Shown: positions 1 through 9,121 of the stretch, in pieces | Layout: each line of letters starts with the position of its first letter | How positions within the stretch are numbered: position 1 is the stretch's first letter | NCBI GenBank assembly: GCA_026418175.1 | Contig: JAOABX010000022.1 | Coordinates: 1 to 41,856 of the forward strand | DNA: 41,856 bases | Reading direction: 5' to 3' | Source: Flavobacteriales bacterium | GTDB taxonomy: Bacteria; Bacteroidota; Bacteroidia; CAIKAF01 | Program-made: the position numbers and the translations under genes | Notes under the pieces: generated by a model | Database searches by the model: none | Seen by the model: the letters and a program-made list of their open reading frames with translations, nothing else | What the model was told of the DNA's origin: nothing

Positions 1-308
1 GTAATATATCCATTTGATGAGATAACACACTGGGTATAATTTGTTCCATAAAAACTAAAAGTAAATCCAATATTAACAACCGGAGAATTACAATCATCAC
101 ATGCCATGATATTTGTCAAATTTGTAGCCGGCCCTGCTGCAGGTAACCCCGGATTTATAGTTGCTGAAAGATTTACAGGTGTACCAGGACAAACCGCAAA
201 ATTAGAGCCCGCATCAATTGGCTGAGTCCAAGCGCTATGCCTAAATACTATAATTAATGAACAAATAATTACAATAACCTTTAACATAAAGGTAAATGGT
301 GTTTTCAT
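1..308 (-). CDS. Secreted protein, N-terminal fragment (gliding-motility/T9SS cargo type), cut by window edge
   Basis: Reading leftwards from an ATG at 308 gives 102 codons open to the window edge. The first ~28 residues form a signal peptide (MKTPFTFMLKVIVIICSLII, then a polar stretch ending near AWTQ). The mature part begins IDAGSNFAVCPGTPVNLSA and continues with a Cys-containing CDDC segment and then GFTFSFYGTNYTQCVISSNG. That last segment is a familiar start of large Bacteroidota surface proteins that carry PKD/adhesion repeats and a type IX secretion tail. The C-terminus is outside the window, so the sorting domain itself is not seen. A TAnnTTTG promoter element lies 22 nt upstream. Export is well supported; the exact role (adhesin or gliding-associated protein) is inference. 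Confidence 0.8.
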   Translation of the reverse strand, partial: MKTPFTFMLKVIVIICSLIIVFRHSAWTQPIDAGSNFAVCPGTPVNLSATINPGLPAAGPATNLTNIMACDDCNSPVVNIGFTFSFYGTNYTQCVISSNGYI

Positions 309-329
309 GAATTATATACAATTAAAATA

Positions 330-337
330 CAAATTTA
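330..337 (-). promoter_or_regulatory. Putative -7 promoter element of the left-edge secreted protein
   Basis: On the minus strand this reads TAAATTTG, a perfect match to the Bacteroidota -7 consensus TAnnTTTG. A TTTC about 18 nt upstream could be the -33 box. The element sits 21 nt before the ATG at 308. Confidence 0.5.
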
Positions 338-440
338 ACAAAAACGTATAAATTAGAAAATACTAGCATCTAATTTATCTTTTATGAGTAGAATAATTAG
401 TTTAGGGTTGCATGCAGGAATAGTAATTGATCAAAAACAC

Positions 441-484
441 AAATAAAAAAGTGGAAATATTTGCATGCTGCAAACACTTCCACT
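441..484 (-). terminator. Rho-independent terminator of tRNA-Leu
   Basis: On the minus strand, 450-484 folds into a 16-pair helix: AGTGGAA, then GTG (two G-U wobbles), then TTTGCA, a 3-nt loop, then TGCAAA, TAT, TTCCACT. A T-rich run follows (441-449 as A on the plus strand). It begins 11 nt after the tRNA 3' end, so it terminates that transcript. The hairpin explains the otherwise open reading frames across this stretch. Confidence 0.85.
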
Positions 485-494
485 ATGATCATTG

Positions 495-578
495 TACCCG
501 GGAAGGGAATCGAACCCCCACGGTATTGCTACCACCGGATTTTGAGTCCGGCGCGTCTACCAGTTCCGCCACCCGGGC
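495..578 (-). tRNA. tRNA-Leu (anticodon CAA)
   Basis: The minus strand reads GCCCGGGTGGCGGAACTGGT and onward. It forms a 7-bp acceptor stem (GCCCGGG with CCCGGGT, terminal G-U), a D-arm with GGTAGACGC, an anticodon stem CCGGA/TCCGG with loop CTCAAAA (anticodon CAA, decoding UUG), a long class II variable arm, and a T-arm with GGTTCGATTCC. The length is 84 nt with discriminator A; the CCA end is not encoded (the DNA continues CAA). The long variable arm and CAA anticodon fix the identity as leucine. Confidence 0.96.
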
Positions 579-597
579 TTTTTTCACAAACGGATGG

Positions 598-631
598 CAA
601 AAGTATAAAATATTTCATATTCACGAACAAA
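598..631 (-). promoter_or_regulatory. Putative promoter of tRNA-Leu
   Basis: Minus-strand TACTTTTG (598-605) matches TAnnTTTG exactly. An upstream TTTG (628-631) is separated by 22 nt. The element lies 19 nt before the tRNA 5' end. Confidence 0.5.
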
Positions 632-635
632 ATGT

Positions 636-666
636 TTTGGTAAAAGTGGATTTATTTATAATTTCG
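636..666 (+). promoter_or_regulatory. Putative promoter of prs operon
   Basis: TTTG at 636-639, then 19 nt, then TAATTTCG at 659-666 (seven of the eight consensus bases counting the two n). Both elements and the spacing fit the Bacteroidota sigma factor consensus. The -7 box ends 32 nt before the prs ATG. Confidence 0.5.
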
Positions 667-698
667 CACTCCTTTTTTAGGGAACTGAGTATTATTCT

Positions 699-1631
699 AT
701 GTCATCACAGCCTAAATTTTTCTCCTGTCGTTCGTCAGAGTATTTGGCGAAAAAAATTGCTCATTCGTTTGGTACAGAACTGGGGAAAATGAATGTACTT
801 GAATTTAGTGATGGCGAATTTCAACCGTTCTTTGAAGAATCCGTAAGAGGTTGTGACGTGTTTATTATCCAGTCAACATTTCCTCCATCAGACAATCTTA
901 TGGAATTGTTGCTGGCTATAGATGCAGCTAAGCGTGCTTCTGCCCGGCAAATTATTGCAGTAATGCCTTATTTTGGCTTTGCCCGTCAGGATAGAAAAGA
1001 CCGTCCCCGTGTTTCCATCGGTTCGAAATTGGTTGCCAATTTGCTAACCGCAGCAGGCGTTACCCGTATTATGACGATGGATTTACATGCAGACCAGATA
1101 CAAGGTTTTTTTGATGTCCCGGTAGATCACCTATATGCCTCTGCCATTTTTGCTCCTTATATAAAAGGCTTAGAGTTAGATAATATGATTGTGGCTGCGC
1201 CAGACATCGGAGGATCCAAACGCGCCAATTCCTACTCGAAGTACTTAGGAGTAGAAATGGCTATGGTTTACAAACAACGAGCAAAAGCCAATCAGGTAGA
1301 AGCCATGACTATGATTGGCGATGTATCCGGAAAGCATGTTATTATGATAGATGACATGGTAGATACTGCGGGCACGCTAACCAAAGCTGCTGACCTGATG
1401 GTTGAAAATGGTGCATTGAGTGTACGCGCTTTCTGTACACATCCCATTCTTTCTGGGAATGCCTATGATCGAATTATGAATTCTAAACTTACGGAAATGG
1501 TAGTAACCGATACCATCCCACTAAAGCAACCTTGTGATAAGATTAAAGTATTATCTGTTGCAGATTTATTTTCGGATGTAATCAAAAAGCTGCTGGTTGA
1601 TGAATCCATCAGCTCTTCATTTATATTTTAA
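699..1631 (+). CDS. prs: Ribose-phosphate pyrophosphokinase (PRPP synthetase)
   Basis: Transfers pyrophosphate from ATP to ribose 5-phosphate to make PRPP, the precursor of purines, pyrimidines, histidine, tryptophan and NAD; cytosolic. The 310 residues match the usual family length. Visible signatures are the catalytic loop with FARQDRKDRPR (94-104), the MDLHADQIQGFF segment with His130, and the PRPP-binding loop VIMIDDMVDTAGT (214-226). The start is the first ATG in frame that gives the conserved N-terminal strand (KFFSCRSSEYLAKKIA). It is followed after 19 nt by rplY, so the two are probably co-transcribed from the promoter near 636-666. Confidence 0.97.
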   Translation: MSSQPKFFSCRSSEYLAKKIAHSFGTELGKMNVLEFSDGEFQPFFEESVRGCDVFIIQSTFPPSDNLMELLLAIDAAKRASARQIIAVMPYFGFARQDRKDRPRVSIGSKLVANLLTAAGVTRIMTMDLHADQIQGFFDVPVDHLYASAIFAPYIKGLELDNMIVAAPDIGGSKRANSYSKYLGVEMAMVYKQRAKANQVEAMTMIGDVSGKHVIMIDDMVDTAGTLTKAADLMVENGALSVRAFCTHPILSGNAYDRIMNSKLTEMVVTDTIPLKQPCDKIKVLSVADLFSDVIKKLLVDESISSSFIF

Positions 1632-1650
1632 CGTTCATAATCATTGAAAA

Positions 1651-2238
1651 ATGAAAACTTTAACATTAATCGGACAACAGAGAGAAACAGTAGGAAGCAA
1701 AAATGCGGCTGAACTTCGTAGAAAAGGAATGGTGCCCTGTGTAATTTACGGTGGGGAAGCCCCAATTCACTTTGCCGCTACTGAAGCCGAACTGAAAAAG
1801 TTTATTTACACGCCTTCGGTTTATTTTGCTGATATCCAAATTGACGGGAAAAGTTACAAAGGTGTAATGAAAGAGATTCAGTTTAACCCGGTTTCTGACA
1901 AACCTGAGCATATTGATTTCTTACAGGTATTTGATAACAAAAAAGTACGCGTTCAGCTTCCTGTAAAAGTTACCGGAAATTCTGCCGGTGTTCGTGCAGG
2001 TGGAAAACTGGTAGTGAATGTTAAGAAACTACACATTGAAGCATTACCCGGTGATATTCCAGATGAAATTGAATTGGATGTAACCAATTTGAACATCGGA
2101 GATAAACTTCGTATTTCTGACTTGAAAGTTCCGGGAGTAACTTTCTTGGATGCTGCTAATATTGCAGTTGCTGCTGTGCAAATGACACGTAGCGCCATGT
2201 CTGCTCAGGCAGCTGCGGAAGCTGATAAGAAAAAATAA
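1651..2238 (+). CDS. rplY: 50S ribosomal protein L25/general stress protein Ctc
   Basis: A 5S rRNA-binding protein of the large ribosomal subunit. At 195 residues it is the long Ctc form: an N-terminal L25 domain (about 1-90, beginning MKTLTLIGQQRETVGSKNAA, with RRKGMVPCVIYG) followed by the C-terminal TL5 beta domain (about 95-180, with LPVKVTGNSAGVRAGGKL). It ends in an Ala/Lys-rich tail. The prs-rplY-pth order is a common bacterial arrangement and supports the call. A strong terminator follows, so prs and rplY appear to form a transcription unit of two. Confidence 0.95.
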   Translation: MKTLTLIGQQRETVGSKNAAELRRKGMVPCVIYGGEAPIHFAATEAELKKFIYTPSVYFADIQIDGKSYKGVMKEIQFNPVSDKPEHIDFLQVFDNKKVRVQLPVKVTGNSAGVRAGGKLVVNVKKLHIEALPGDIPDEIELDVTNLNIGDKLRISDLKVPGVTFLDAANIAVAAVQMTRSAMSAQAAAEADKKK

Positions 2239-2262
2239 TTTTTACATTAAAATCATATTTTG

Positions 2263-2292
2263 AAGGGACGGGTATCCGTCCTTTTTTATTTT
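2263..2292 (+). terminator. Rho-independent terminator after rplY
   Basis: A 9-bp stem, AAGGGACGG with CCGTCCTTT (one G-T pair), loop GTAT, is followed directly by a T-rich run to about 2292. It lies only a few bases upstream of the pth start at 2299. Confidence 0.85.
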
Positions 2293-2298
2293 TAAGTC

Positions 2299-2868
2299 AT
2301 GTCGTCTAAATTTCTTATAGCAGGCCTGGGCAACATCGGTGCTGAATATGATCAAACCCGACATAATATCGGATTTGAAGTGTTAGATTATTTGGCTTCT
2401 AAATACGAGCTTACGTTTCAAACGGAACGGTATGCATTAGTAGCAAGATTGAAGCACAAAGGAAAAGAACTTATCCTAATAAAGCCAACCACATACATGA
2501 ATCTTAGCGGTAAAGCGGTTCATTATTGGCTGCAAAAAGAAAAAATTCCACTCTCCAACTTGATAGTAATTACAGATGATATTGCACTACCCCTCGGTAA
2601 ATTACGATTACGCGGACAAGGAAGTGATGGAGGGCACAATGGATTAAAAAATATTCAAGAATTACTACAAACTAAAAATTATACACGTTTACGATTGGGC
2701 ATTGGTAATGATTTCCCAAAAGGGAAACAAGCAGAATATGTTTTAGGAAAATGGAAAAATGAAGAAAAAGAAATCATAAAATCTGTAATTGAAAAAGCGG
2801 CTGATGCAGTGATTAGTTTTACTTTAATTGGATTAGAAAAAACTATGAATATGGTTAATTCTAAGTAA
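2299..2868 (+). CDS. pth: Peptidyl-tRNA hydrolase
   Basis: Hydrolyses the ester between peptide and tRNA to recycle peptidyl-tRNAs that fall off ribosomes; cytosolic and usually essential. The 189 residues are typical of the family. The conserved elements are GLGNIGAEYDQTRHNIGFEV (Asn near 12 and catalytic His near 22), PTTYMNLSGKAV (Asn near 68), DDIALPLGKLRLR (catalytic Asp near 93-94) and GSDGGHNGLKNI (Asn near 114). The start is the ATG 7 nt after the terminator T-run. I found no convincing promoter between rplY and pth, so expression may depend on readthrough of that terminator. Confidence 0.97.
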   Translation: MSSKFLIAGLGNIGAEYDQTRHNIGFEVLDYLASKYELTFQTERYALVARLKHKGKELILIKPTTYMNLSGKAVHYWLQKEKIPLSNLIVITDDIALPLGKLRLRGQGSDGGHNGLKNIQELLQTKNYTRLRLGIGNDFPKGKQAEYVLGKWKNEEKEIIKSVIEKAADAVISFTLIGLEKTMNMVNSK

Positions 2869-2876
2869 CACTTTCT

Positions 2877-5783
2877 TTAATTTTCCAACATATCTTTTCG
2901 ACAAATCATTTGGTAGGCACAATTTTTACAAATCTGCGTATTAGAAGTTTGAGAAAATGGGACTTCCGGGTTAAACAAATCGGCAATTACAGCATTCAAC
3001 CCCTTTTCTATTTCACCTTTATACTTTCTGTAATCAACTACATCTTCGCTCTTTGAATCAAATTTATGTTGTATAGCTGTTTGAAAAGTATCTTTAAATG
3101 AATCGCGTACAAAGAGCAACCCAGGCTGAATAGGAATATCTTTCCCAATGATTTGATCTGCAATGAATGCATACAACATTACTTGAAAGACATAGCCTGG
3201 GCGATCATTCGAATTAAATTCAAAAAGTTGTTCAATAGAATTGAATGTGGTTTTATTTTCACTCGACCCGGTTTTATAATCAATCACTCGAACAATATCA
3301 TTTGAAATATCCAAACGATCAATTTTGCCGCCAATACGAATATTTCTACCTGCCAAATGAAGGGTAATTACATCCTTTTCCTCCATACGCAATAATGTAA
3401 TGGGGGCACAAGTTTCATCATATTGAAGAATTGATTCAATATATCTTTTCAAAATATTTTTAGCAATTAATGAAGCTCCTTCAAAACGAAATGGCTCATC
3501 GCGTTTAACACCATAAAAAACCTCATGAAAAGCACGATTAATAGCTGATGGAATATTTGAATGCAAAGATTTTATGTCATGCTTCGATAACTCATTGGTA
3601 CCCTTGGTTTGTATCGCTACTGAATAAATATCATGCATGGCTACATGAAGCAAATTTCCAAAAATTGCATGATTTATTTCATTTGTTATTTCAGTAGATT
3701 CTTGCAAGTTTACAATGTATCGAAAATAAAATTTAAGACGGCAATCCAAATATACGTTCAATGCCGAAGGAGTTAAATACGTGCTGTTTGCTTCTTCGGT
3801 ATAACGCATTAAAGCGTTTAAGAGTTTTGTGGTTTTAGGTACTTCAATGGATAACACCTGATTAAAAGTTATCCGTGAATCTTGTTTCAATTCTTTGAGT
3901 TGTATGTTTGTACATTCTGATTTAATTTGTGCCACAAAACGGCTGGGTTCACAACTTATTATGCCATCAGCCAATGTATTGTAAAACAAATGCATGGTTT
4001 TACAATGATGCATTAACCTATAAAAGAAGTAAGCATACATCCGATAATGATCTTCTGGAACAGGCAACCCAAAGCCCTTTCGAATTGAGAAAGGAATGTA
4101 TGAACCTTGTGATACTCCCGGTGGAACTAATCCTTCGTTAAAATCTAAAATAAATATATGATCAAAATCAAGACACTGCGACTCAATAAATCCCATGATT
4201 TGAATACGTCCGGTACTTACTGATTGAAATGGAACCCGAGTATGATGTAACAATCGTTGGATTAAACGGGATGCGGTTTGAACTGAAAATTCTAATTTAT
4301 TTTCTAAACAAGATTGAACCAGTTGCGACAAAGCCTGATAAAAAGCTATATTCAACTCCGTTTGAATACTTCCCTGTGTTATATTATTCCTATCGTTTTT
4401 TGATAAATGATGATTGGTAAAAACAAATTGAATGTAATCGTGAAAAAAATCCTTTAACTGAATAAGTAGGCTGATACCATCGGTAGGAGGAGACAACATA
4501 CGATGTAGGGGGATACAAATATTCAAAAAGTGATTAATTCCAATTAAATTTTCAGTAAGCTTATTTAACATATCATTCCATGCATTTAAACCAGTATCAC
4601 CCATTATTGAAATTATTAATGGATGTTGGATAAATTGGTTTAGCTGGGTAATATGATAAAAATATTCCTCACCGTTCTTACGAGCATAACGAAGTATTTC
4701 AAGCCATTGTGAAACAAAGGATGCAGCTTGAGAATTTCTGATTTGAATTCCCATGGTTACATTTAGTTCATCCAAATCAGTCAAAGCGGCTAAAACAATA
4801 GGAAGCCTTGTTTCGTCAGGAAGAATGATAGCTATAGTTTCTTTCGAATTTTGTATTTCGCGAATAATTTGAGCAGCTTGCTGAACTTGTACTGTAAACT
4901 TTGAACAATTATAAAAAGTAACTGATTTGTTGGATAAATTAAGAATACTCTTGGGAGGCAATTGTGATGGAAAACGCGAACTATATTTTCTAAAAAAATA
5001 ACCTGCTTCATGAAATGTTGGCTCGGTATAATGTCTATCTACATCCCAATAAAATGAAACCTGATAGTGTTTTTTTATAAAAGAAAAAATAGATACTTCG
5101 GCAGGAGTCATCCAATTAAACCCGGCAATTAAAAACCTAGAATTATTATGTAGCAAGCGATTAAAATATAATGCAGTATTTTCAGCCAATAACCGGTATG
5201 CATGCCCCATATATGTTTTACCCGAAGCTGAAAGCTCTTGATTTAACATTTTATACACATCAGGCAACGATTTCCATAAAGCAAGAAATAACGATTGTTC
5301 ATTGCTGATTTTATCCGGATTAAATAAATTCCAAAAATTTTGTATGGCTTTAATTTGATCTTCATTCAAGTAAGCAAAATAAGTAGCGATTTCTTTTTCG
5401 CCAAGCAACATTCGAAAAACCTGTTCTGGATTTGCTAAATACTTATCCAATTCCTCAAAATCACGAATTAACATTTCTCCCCAAGAATAAAACAAATCAT
5501 AAGATTCTTTCTGAATACCTAATCTTTTAAAGATATTAAACAAAGTAGCATTTATTGAAACAGAATCTGTAATAGTATATGGCACCATAGAAGCTACAAA
5601 ATCATCGATAGCATACATTTTAGGTAAGATGAATGGCTTTTGATTAGCTCTGGTAATTAACCTGTATTTAAGAAACTGAATAGCACGACGATTAGGGAAA
5701 AGCACTATGGTTTTCTCCAACTCATGAGGAGAATGTTTTATCAAAAAATCGGCTATATCTTGTAAAAAATGCTGCATGTTCAT
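2877..5783 (-). CDS. AddB-like nuclease subunit, PD-(D/E)XK family with Fe-S cysteines
   Basis: A 968-residue partner of a UvrD-type helicase-nuclease in double-strand break processing. The N-terminal half looks like a degenerate helicase fold (it starts with ELEKTIVLFPNRRAIQFLKY). The C-terminus carries a nuclease domain: GGKIDRLDI followed by VIDYKTGS (Asp, then Asp-x-Lys of PD-(D/E)XK). A Cys (LDCRLKFYFRYI) precedes it and CKNCAYQMIC (C-x2-C-x5-C) closes the protein. That is the four-cysteine 4Fe-4S arrangement known from AddB and Cas4. Its ATG overlaps the stop of the upstream AddA-like gene as ATGA, so the two are translationally coupled. The exact AddB orthology is inferred; length and motif order fit. 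Confidence 0.85.
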   Translation of the reverse strand: MNMQHFLQDIADFLIKHSPHELEKTIVLFPNRRAIQFLKYRLITRANQKPFILPKMYAIDDFVASMVPYTITDSVSINATLFNIFKRLGIQKESYDLFYSWGEMLIRDFEELDKYLANPEQVFRMLLGEKEIATYFAYLNEDQIKAIQNFWNLFNPDKISNEQSLFLALWKSLPDVYKMLNQELSASGKTYMGHAYRLLAENTALYFNRLLHNNSRFLIAGFNWMTPAEVSIFSFIKKHYQVSFYWDVDRHYTEPTFHEAGYFFRKYSSRFPSQLPPKSILNLSNKSVTFYNCSKFTVQVQQAAQIIREIQNSKETIAIILPDETRLPIVLAALTDLDELNVTMGIQIRNSQAASFVSQWLEILRYARKNGEEYFYHITQLNQFIQHPLIISIMGDTGLNAWNDMLNKLTENLIGINHFLNICIPLHRMLSPPTDGISLLIQLKDFFHDYIQFVFTNHHLSKNDRNNITQGSIQTELNIAFYQALSQLVQSCLENKLEFSVQTASRLIQRLLHHTRVPFQSVSTGRIQIMGFIESQCLDFDHIFILDFNEGLVPPGVSQGSYIPFSIRKGFGLPVPEDHYRMYAYFFYRLMHHCKTMHLFYNTLADGIISCEPSRFVAQIKSECTNIQLKELKQDSRITFNQVLSIEVPKTTKLLNALMRYTEEANSTYLTPSALNVYLDCRLKFYFRYIVNLQESTEITNEINHAIFGNLLHVAMHDIYSVAIQTKGTNELSKHDIKSLHSNIPSAINRAFHEVFYGVKRDEPFRFEGASLIAKNILKRYIESILQYDETCAPITLLRMEEKDVITLHLAGRNIRIGGKIDRLDISNDIVRVIDYKTGSSENKTTFNSIEQLFEFNSNDRPGYVFQVMLYAFIADQIIGKDIPIQPGLLFVRDSFKDTFQTAIQHKFDSKSEDVVDYRKYKGEIEKGLNAVIADLFNPEVPFSQTSNTQICKNCAYQMICRKDMLEN

Positions 5784-8700
5784 TCTACTTCGATCACTTG
5801 TAAGGGAGAAACATAAACCAAATAGGCTTTTACGGGTTCATTATATACATTTTGTAGAATATTTTTATAATTAATAACTTGTTTTAAATATTCAGGATTT
5901 TGTTCACCGGTTTTAAAATCAACTACAATTATTTCATTAGCTGTTCTAACTATTCTGTCCGGACGATATTCCTTCCCATCAGAAGCAATGATGGATTGTT
6001 CTGTAATCACATCAGCCTTTTTATCAAACCAAGCAGCAATGAGCGGATGCGTCTCAAATTCATTTTTTAACCGAAATAATTCCTCTTCGATCCATGTTTT
6101 GTCAATATGACACATCTTTGCTTCAGCAATGAGTTGCTGAAAATCATCCATATACCTTATCCTCGATAATAATTCATGAATTATAATTCCTTTTTCTTTT
6201 TCTTCATTTACTACATCGATATTTTTTACAGAAAGAGATTTAACAGATATTTTTTCCCAAGGAAGCTTCAATGAAAAATCCTGTTGTAAAAATGACTCAT
6301 CACTTTTCATTTTTGTGTTAGAATACTTTTCTTTTTCACCTAATTCTAATAACAAATCAGATTCAGAAAAATTTGAACTAAGTGAAACAAAAAAATCTCT
6401 TGAATCAGCCTCTTGCACTTTATTTTTTATTGTATGCAATAACAAATTGCCAACATTTTTAATAATATCTTCATCTTTAGTATTTTTTTCTTTGCTACCC
6501 TGCAAAAAAACGTACAATTCATTTTTGGGCCTTGTTAGCGCTACATACATTAAATTAAGCGCATCCATAGCAGCAGCAAACCGCTCATTGAGGTAATGCT
6601 CTGCAAAGTAAGATTTTGATAAATCTTTTTTGTATAATATTGGTACTACAGGAACATTCCAGCCTAATTCTTCTGGAGGTTTTTCCCAAAGAATGTTGTT
6701 ATTATTTTCATGATTTAATGTCCAATTAAAAAATGGGATAATAACAATAGGGAACTCTAAACCTTTAGATTTATGTATAGTAAGAATACGAATAGCATTC
6801 ATGCTCTCTGATTGTTGTACAGATTTTTCTAACCCTATATTATCTAACCATTCAACCAATGCTGCTAGAGTATGATCGCCGGTTCTTGTAAACTCAATAA
6901 TTTCATCCATTAAAGTTTGATAAAATATCAAATCTTCATTTCTATCAAAAAAGCCGGCATTATCAAATAATTCATGAATTCTTATTAGTGCATCCATTAT
7001 TACCATTTGTCGAATGCTATCCGCTTCATTAAAAAAATCTGAAAGCAACTCAGGTGGATTTTGAATGTAATTCCATAATTCATCATCAGATAATTTAAGT
7101 TTATACTTTGTTATCTCTGTAATAAGATTTGCCCTTGCAATCAAATTCTGCGAATTAGCTAGCCATTTGAGTGCTGATACGATAATCCGTACATATCCAT
7201 TATTTTTTAATTGTAATGATTTTTCTGATATGATTTTCCAATCAGTACTTCCATATTTTGATAGGTAATCATAGATCTTAGCTGCATCTTTGGTTAATCG
7301 GCATAAAACCACAATATCCTTCAATTCAAATCCTCTCGATAAAGCATTATTAATAAGCGGGATCATAGCAGCCATGGTTTCATCTTCAATATTTGACTCT
7401 TTTTCTTCTTTAACAAAACTTTTAACCAAGACATAACCTTTTCCCTTATTCGAAATAAATCGTTGTTCCTGTTTCGTATATGCTAATTCAAACCAACCGG
7501 GAACTTCCGAATTAATACCTGCTTGCTTAAATAAGTTTTTAAAAATATTTCCTAATATTGACGGTATAAGAGAAAATATGGTATTGTTAAACCGTACAAT
7601 CATTTCAGCGCTTCGATAATTGGTATCCATAGAGATTACTTCAGAATATGGAATATCACGCTGAGCTTTGTACATCAACAAACGCCAGTCGCCATTTCGA
7701 AACCTGTATATTGATTGTTTTACATCACCTACTAGTAAACTAACATAATCTTGCGATATACTATTACTTATAAGTGGTTTAAAATTTTCCCATTGAAGTT
7801 CGGAAGTATCCTGAAACTCATCTAGCAAAAAATGATGAAAATAAGTACCGGTTTTTTCATAAATAAAGGCTTCTTCATTATGTTTTACAATATTGTATAT
7901 CAATGGAGCCGTGTCAGGCATTAAAATTACATCTTGTTCGTCCCTGTATTTTCGGATATATTGCAAAATCAATGACAATACGCCTAATTGATACAAATAT
8001 TTTTTTGCATTAATAGCTGCAAAATAAATCTTAGCCTTGTAATTATATAAATTAATAATTTCACATAATATCGAATTGAGTTTTGGAAATACTTCAATAA
8101 TTTTTTCTTTAATTTGCTTCGATGAAGAATTAGAATACCATGCAGATTCATTATTCAGAGCACCTAAAATTCTTGTACCAAAATCAAAATCTTTATTTTT
8201 TACTTTTTTAAAAACAGAAGCAAATCCGGTTTTGCCATAACTAAAATCTTCAATTTTCAAATCATGCTCCTCTATAACCTTTAATCCCTTTGTTCCCAGC
8301 TCGTACATTTGTTTTTCAAATTCATTTACCTGACGATGAATGGTAGAATACAAAGAATCTATTTTATGTTTGTCTTCTACAAATTCTATAATCTCATTTG
8401 CTATCGTAGTAAATTTTTCTCTGAATACTTCTCTTGAAAAATTAAATAATTCATGTTGTAAATCCCAATTCTTGTTTTCTTCTATTCGCTGTTCAGCAAA
8501 TCGAATCAACCACTTTCCATGCTCACTTTCTTCCTGTAATTCGTTAATCAAATCTTTAATGCATGCATTTAAAACATTATCAGTATCCAGCTCTAAATTG
8601 AAACCTGCAGTTAATCCAATATCACGGGCAAAACCTCGAATTATTCGTTGAAAAAAACTATCAATCGTTTGAATATGAAATTCATGATACTGATGTAGCA

Positions 8701-8983
8701 CTCGACTAAACAATATTGTAGCCCGTTGTTTTACCCATTCCTCGGGTTTTTTAAAATACTCCATCAATGCCTGCCTATGTTCAGAGGGTTTGCCTGATGA
8801 AAGCTTATTTAGCTCTTCTAAAATCCTGCCTTTCATTTCTCCGGTAGCTTTGTTAGTAAATGTCACCCCCAACACGTGCGGAAACTCATCTGGATTGGCA
8901 AAAACAATCAGCAAGTATTCCCTCACTAATTGAAAAGTTTTCCCCGATCCGGCAGAAGCTTTGTATATTTTCAACTTAGGCAT
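5780..8983 (-). CDS. AddA/RecB-like ATP-dependent helicase-nuclease (UvrD superfamily)
   Basis: A superfamily 1A helicase with C-terminal nuclease that resects DNA ends for RecA. Motifs run in the expected order: Walker A ASAGSGKTF (Lys15), motif II LLDEFQDTSELQW (DExx box), motif III/IV region DVKQSIYRFRNGD, motif V LTIHKSKGLEFPIV, motif VI YVALTRPKNELYV. A RecB-type nuclease core lies near the end (YRPDRIV then VVDFKTG). I chose the ATG at 8983 over an upstream one at 9001 because it gives MPKLKIYKASAGSGKT, the normal distance of the P-loop from the N-terminus. The 1067-residue length fits AddA. It is the first gene of the pair with AddB. Confidence 0.9.
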   Translation of the reverse strand: MPKLKIYKASAGSGKTFQLVREYLLIVFANPDEFPHVLGVTFTNKATGEMKGRILEELNKLSSGKPSEHRQALMEYFKKPEEWVKQRATILFSRVLHQYHEFHIQTIDSFFQRIIRGFARDIGLTAGFNLELDTDNVLNACIKDLINELQEESEHGKWLIRFAEQRIEENKNWDLQHELFNFSREVFREKFTTIANEIIEFVEDKHKIDSLYSTIHRQVNEFEKQMYELGTKGLKVIEEHDLKIEDFSYGKTGFASVFKKVKNKDFDFGTRILGALNNESAWYSNSSSKQIKEKIIEVFPKLNSILCEIINLYNYKAKIYFAAINAKKYLYQLGVLSLILQYIRKYRDEQDVILMPDTAPLIYNIVKHNEEAFIYEKTGTYFHHFLLDEFQDTSELQWENFKPLISNSISQDYVSLLVGDVKQSIYRFRNGDWRLLMYKAQRDIPYSEVISMDTNYRSAEMIVRFNNTIFSLIPSILGNIFKNLFKQAGINSEVPGWFELAYTKQEQRFISNKGKGYVLVKSFVKEEKESNIEDETMAAMIPLINNALSRGFELKDIVVLCRLTKDAAKIYDYLSKYGSTDWKIISEKSLQLKNNGYVRIIVSALKWLANSQNLIARANLITEITKYKLKLSDDELWNYIQNPPELLSDFFNEADSIRQMVIMDALIRIHELFDNAGFFDRNEDLIFYQTLMDEIIEFTRTGDHTLAALVEWLDNIGLEKSVQQSESMNAIRILTIHKSKGLEFPIVIIPFFNWTLNHENNNNILWEKPPEELGWNVPVVPILYKKDLSKSYFAEHYLNERFAAAMDALNLMYVALTRPKNELYVFLQGSKEKNTKDEDIIKNVGNLLLHTIKNKVQEADSRDFFVSLSSNFSESDLLLELGEKEKYSNTKMKSDESFLQQDFSLKLPWEKISVKSLSVKNIDVVNEEKEKGIIIHELLSRIRYMDDFQQLIAEAKMCHIDKTWIEEELFRLKNEFETHPLIAAWFDKKADVITEQSIIASDGKEYRPDRIVRTANEIIVVDFKTGEQNPEYLKQVINYKNILQNVYNEPVKAYLVYVSPLQVIEVE

Positions 8984-9064
8984 GATGCAGGTAAATATCA
9001 ATAATTCGTTTTATATTATTGTAATTAAAACCCTGCAAATTATTCACAAAATCAGGATAATTTA

Positions 9065-9072
9065 TACCTTCG
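9065..9072 (+). promoter_or_regulatory. Possible -7 promoter element
   Basis: TACCTTCG differs from TAnnTTTG at one base and lies 49 nt before the chosen start of the exported protein at 9122. No clear -33 box is visible. Confidence 0.3.
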
Positions 9073-9121
9073 ATAATTGATGATATATTCCATATCAGAT
9101 GAAATAAATAAAAGTGAATGT

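Noticed and set aside
427-792. Open frames of 121 and 60 codons over the tRNA region
   Set aside because: They run through tRNA-Leu, its hairpin terminator and the prs promoter and start, and show no protein-like composition; they are chance frames.
8340-8651. Antisense frame inside the AddA-like gene
   Set aside because: It lies wholly inside a well-conserved coding region and has the Ser/Cys-rich composition expected of a reverse frame.
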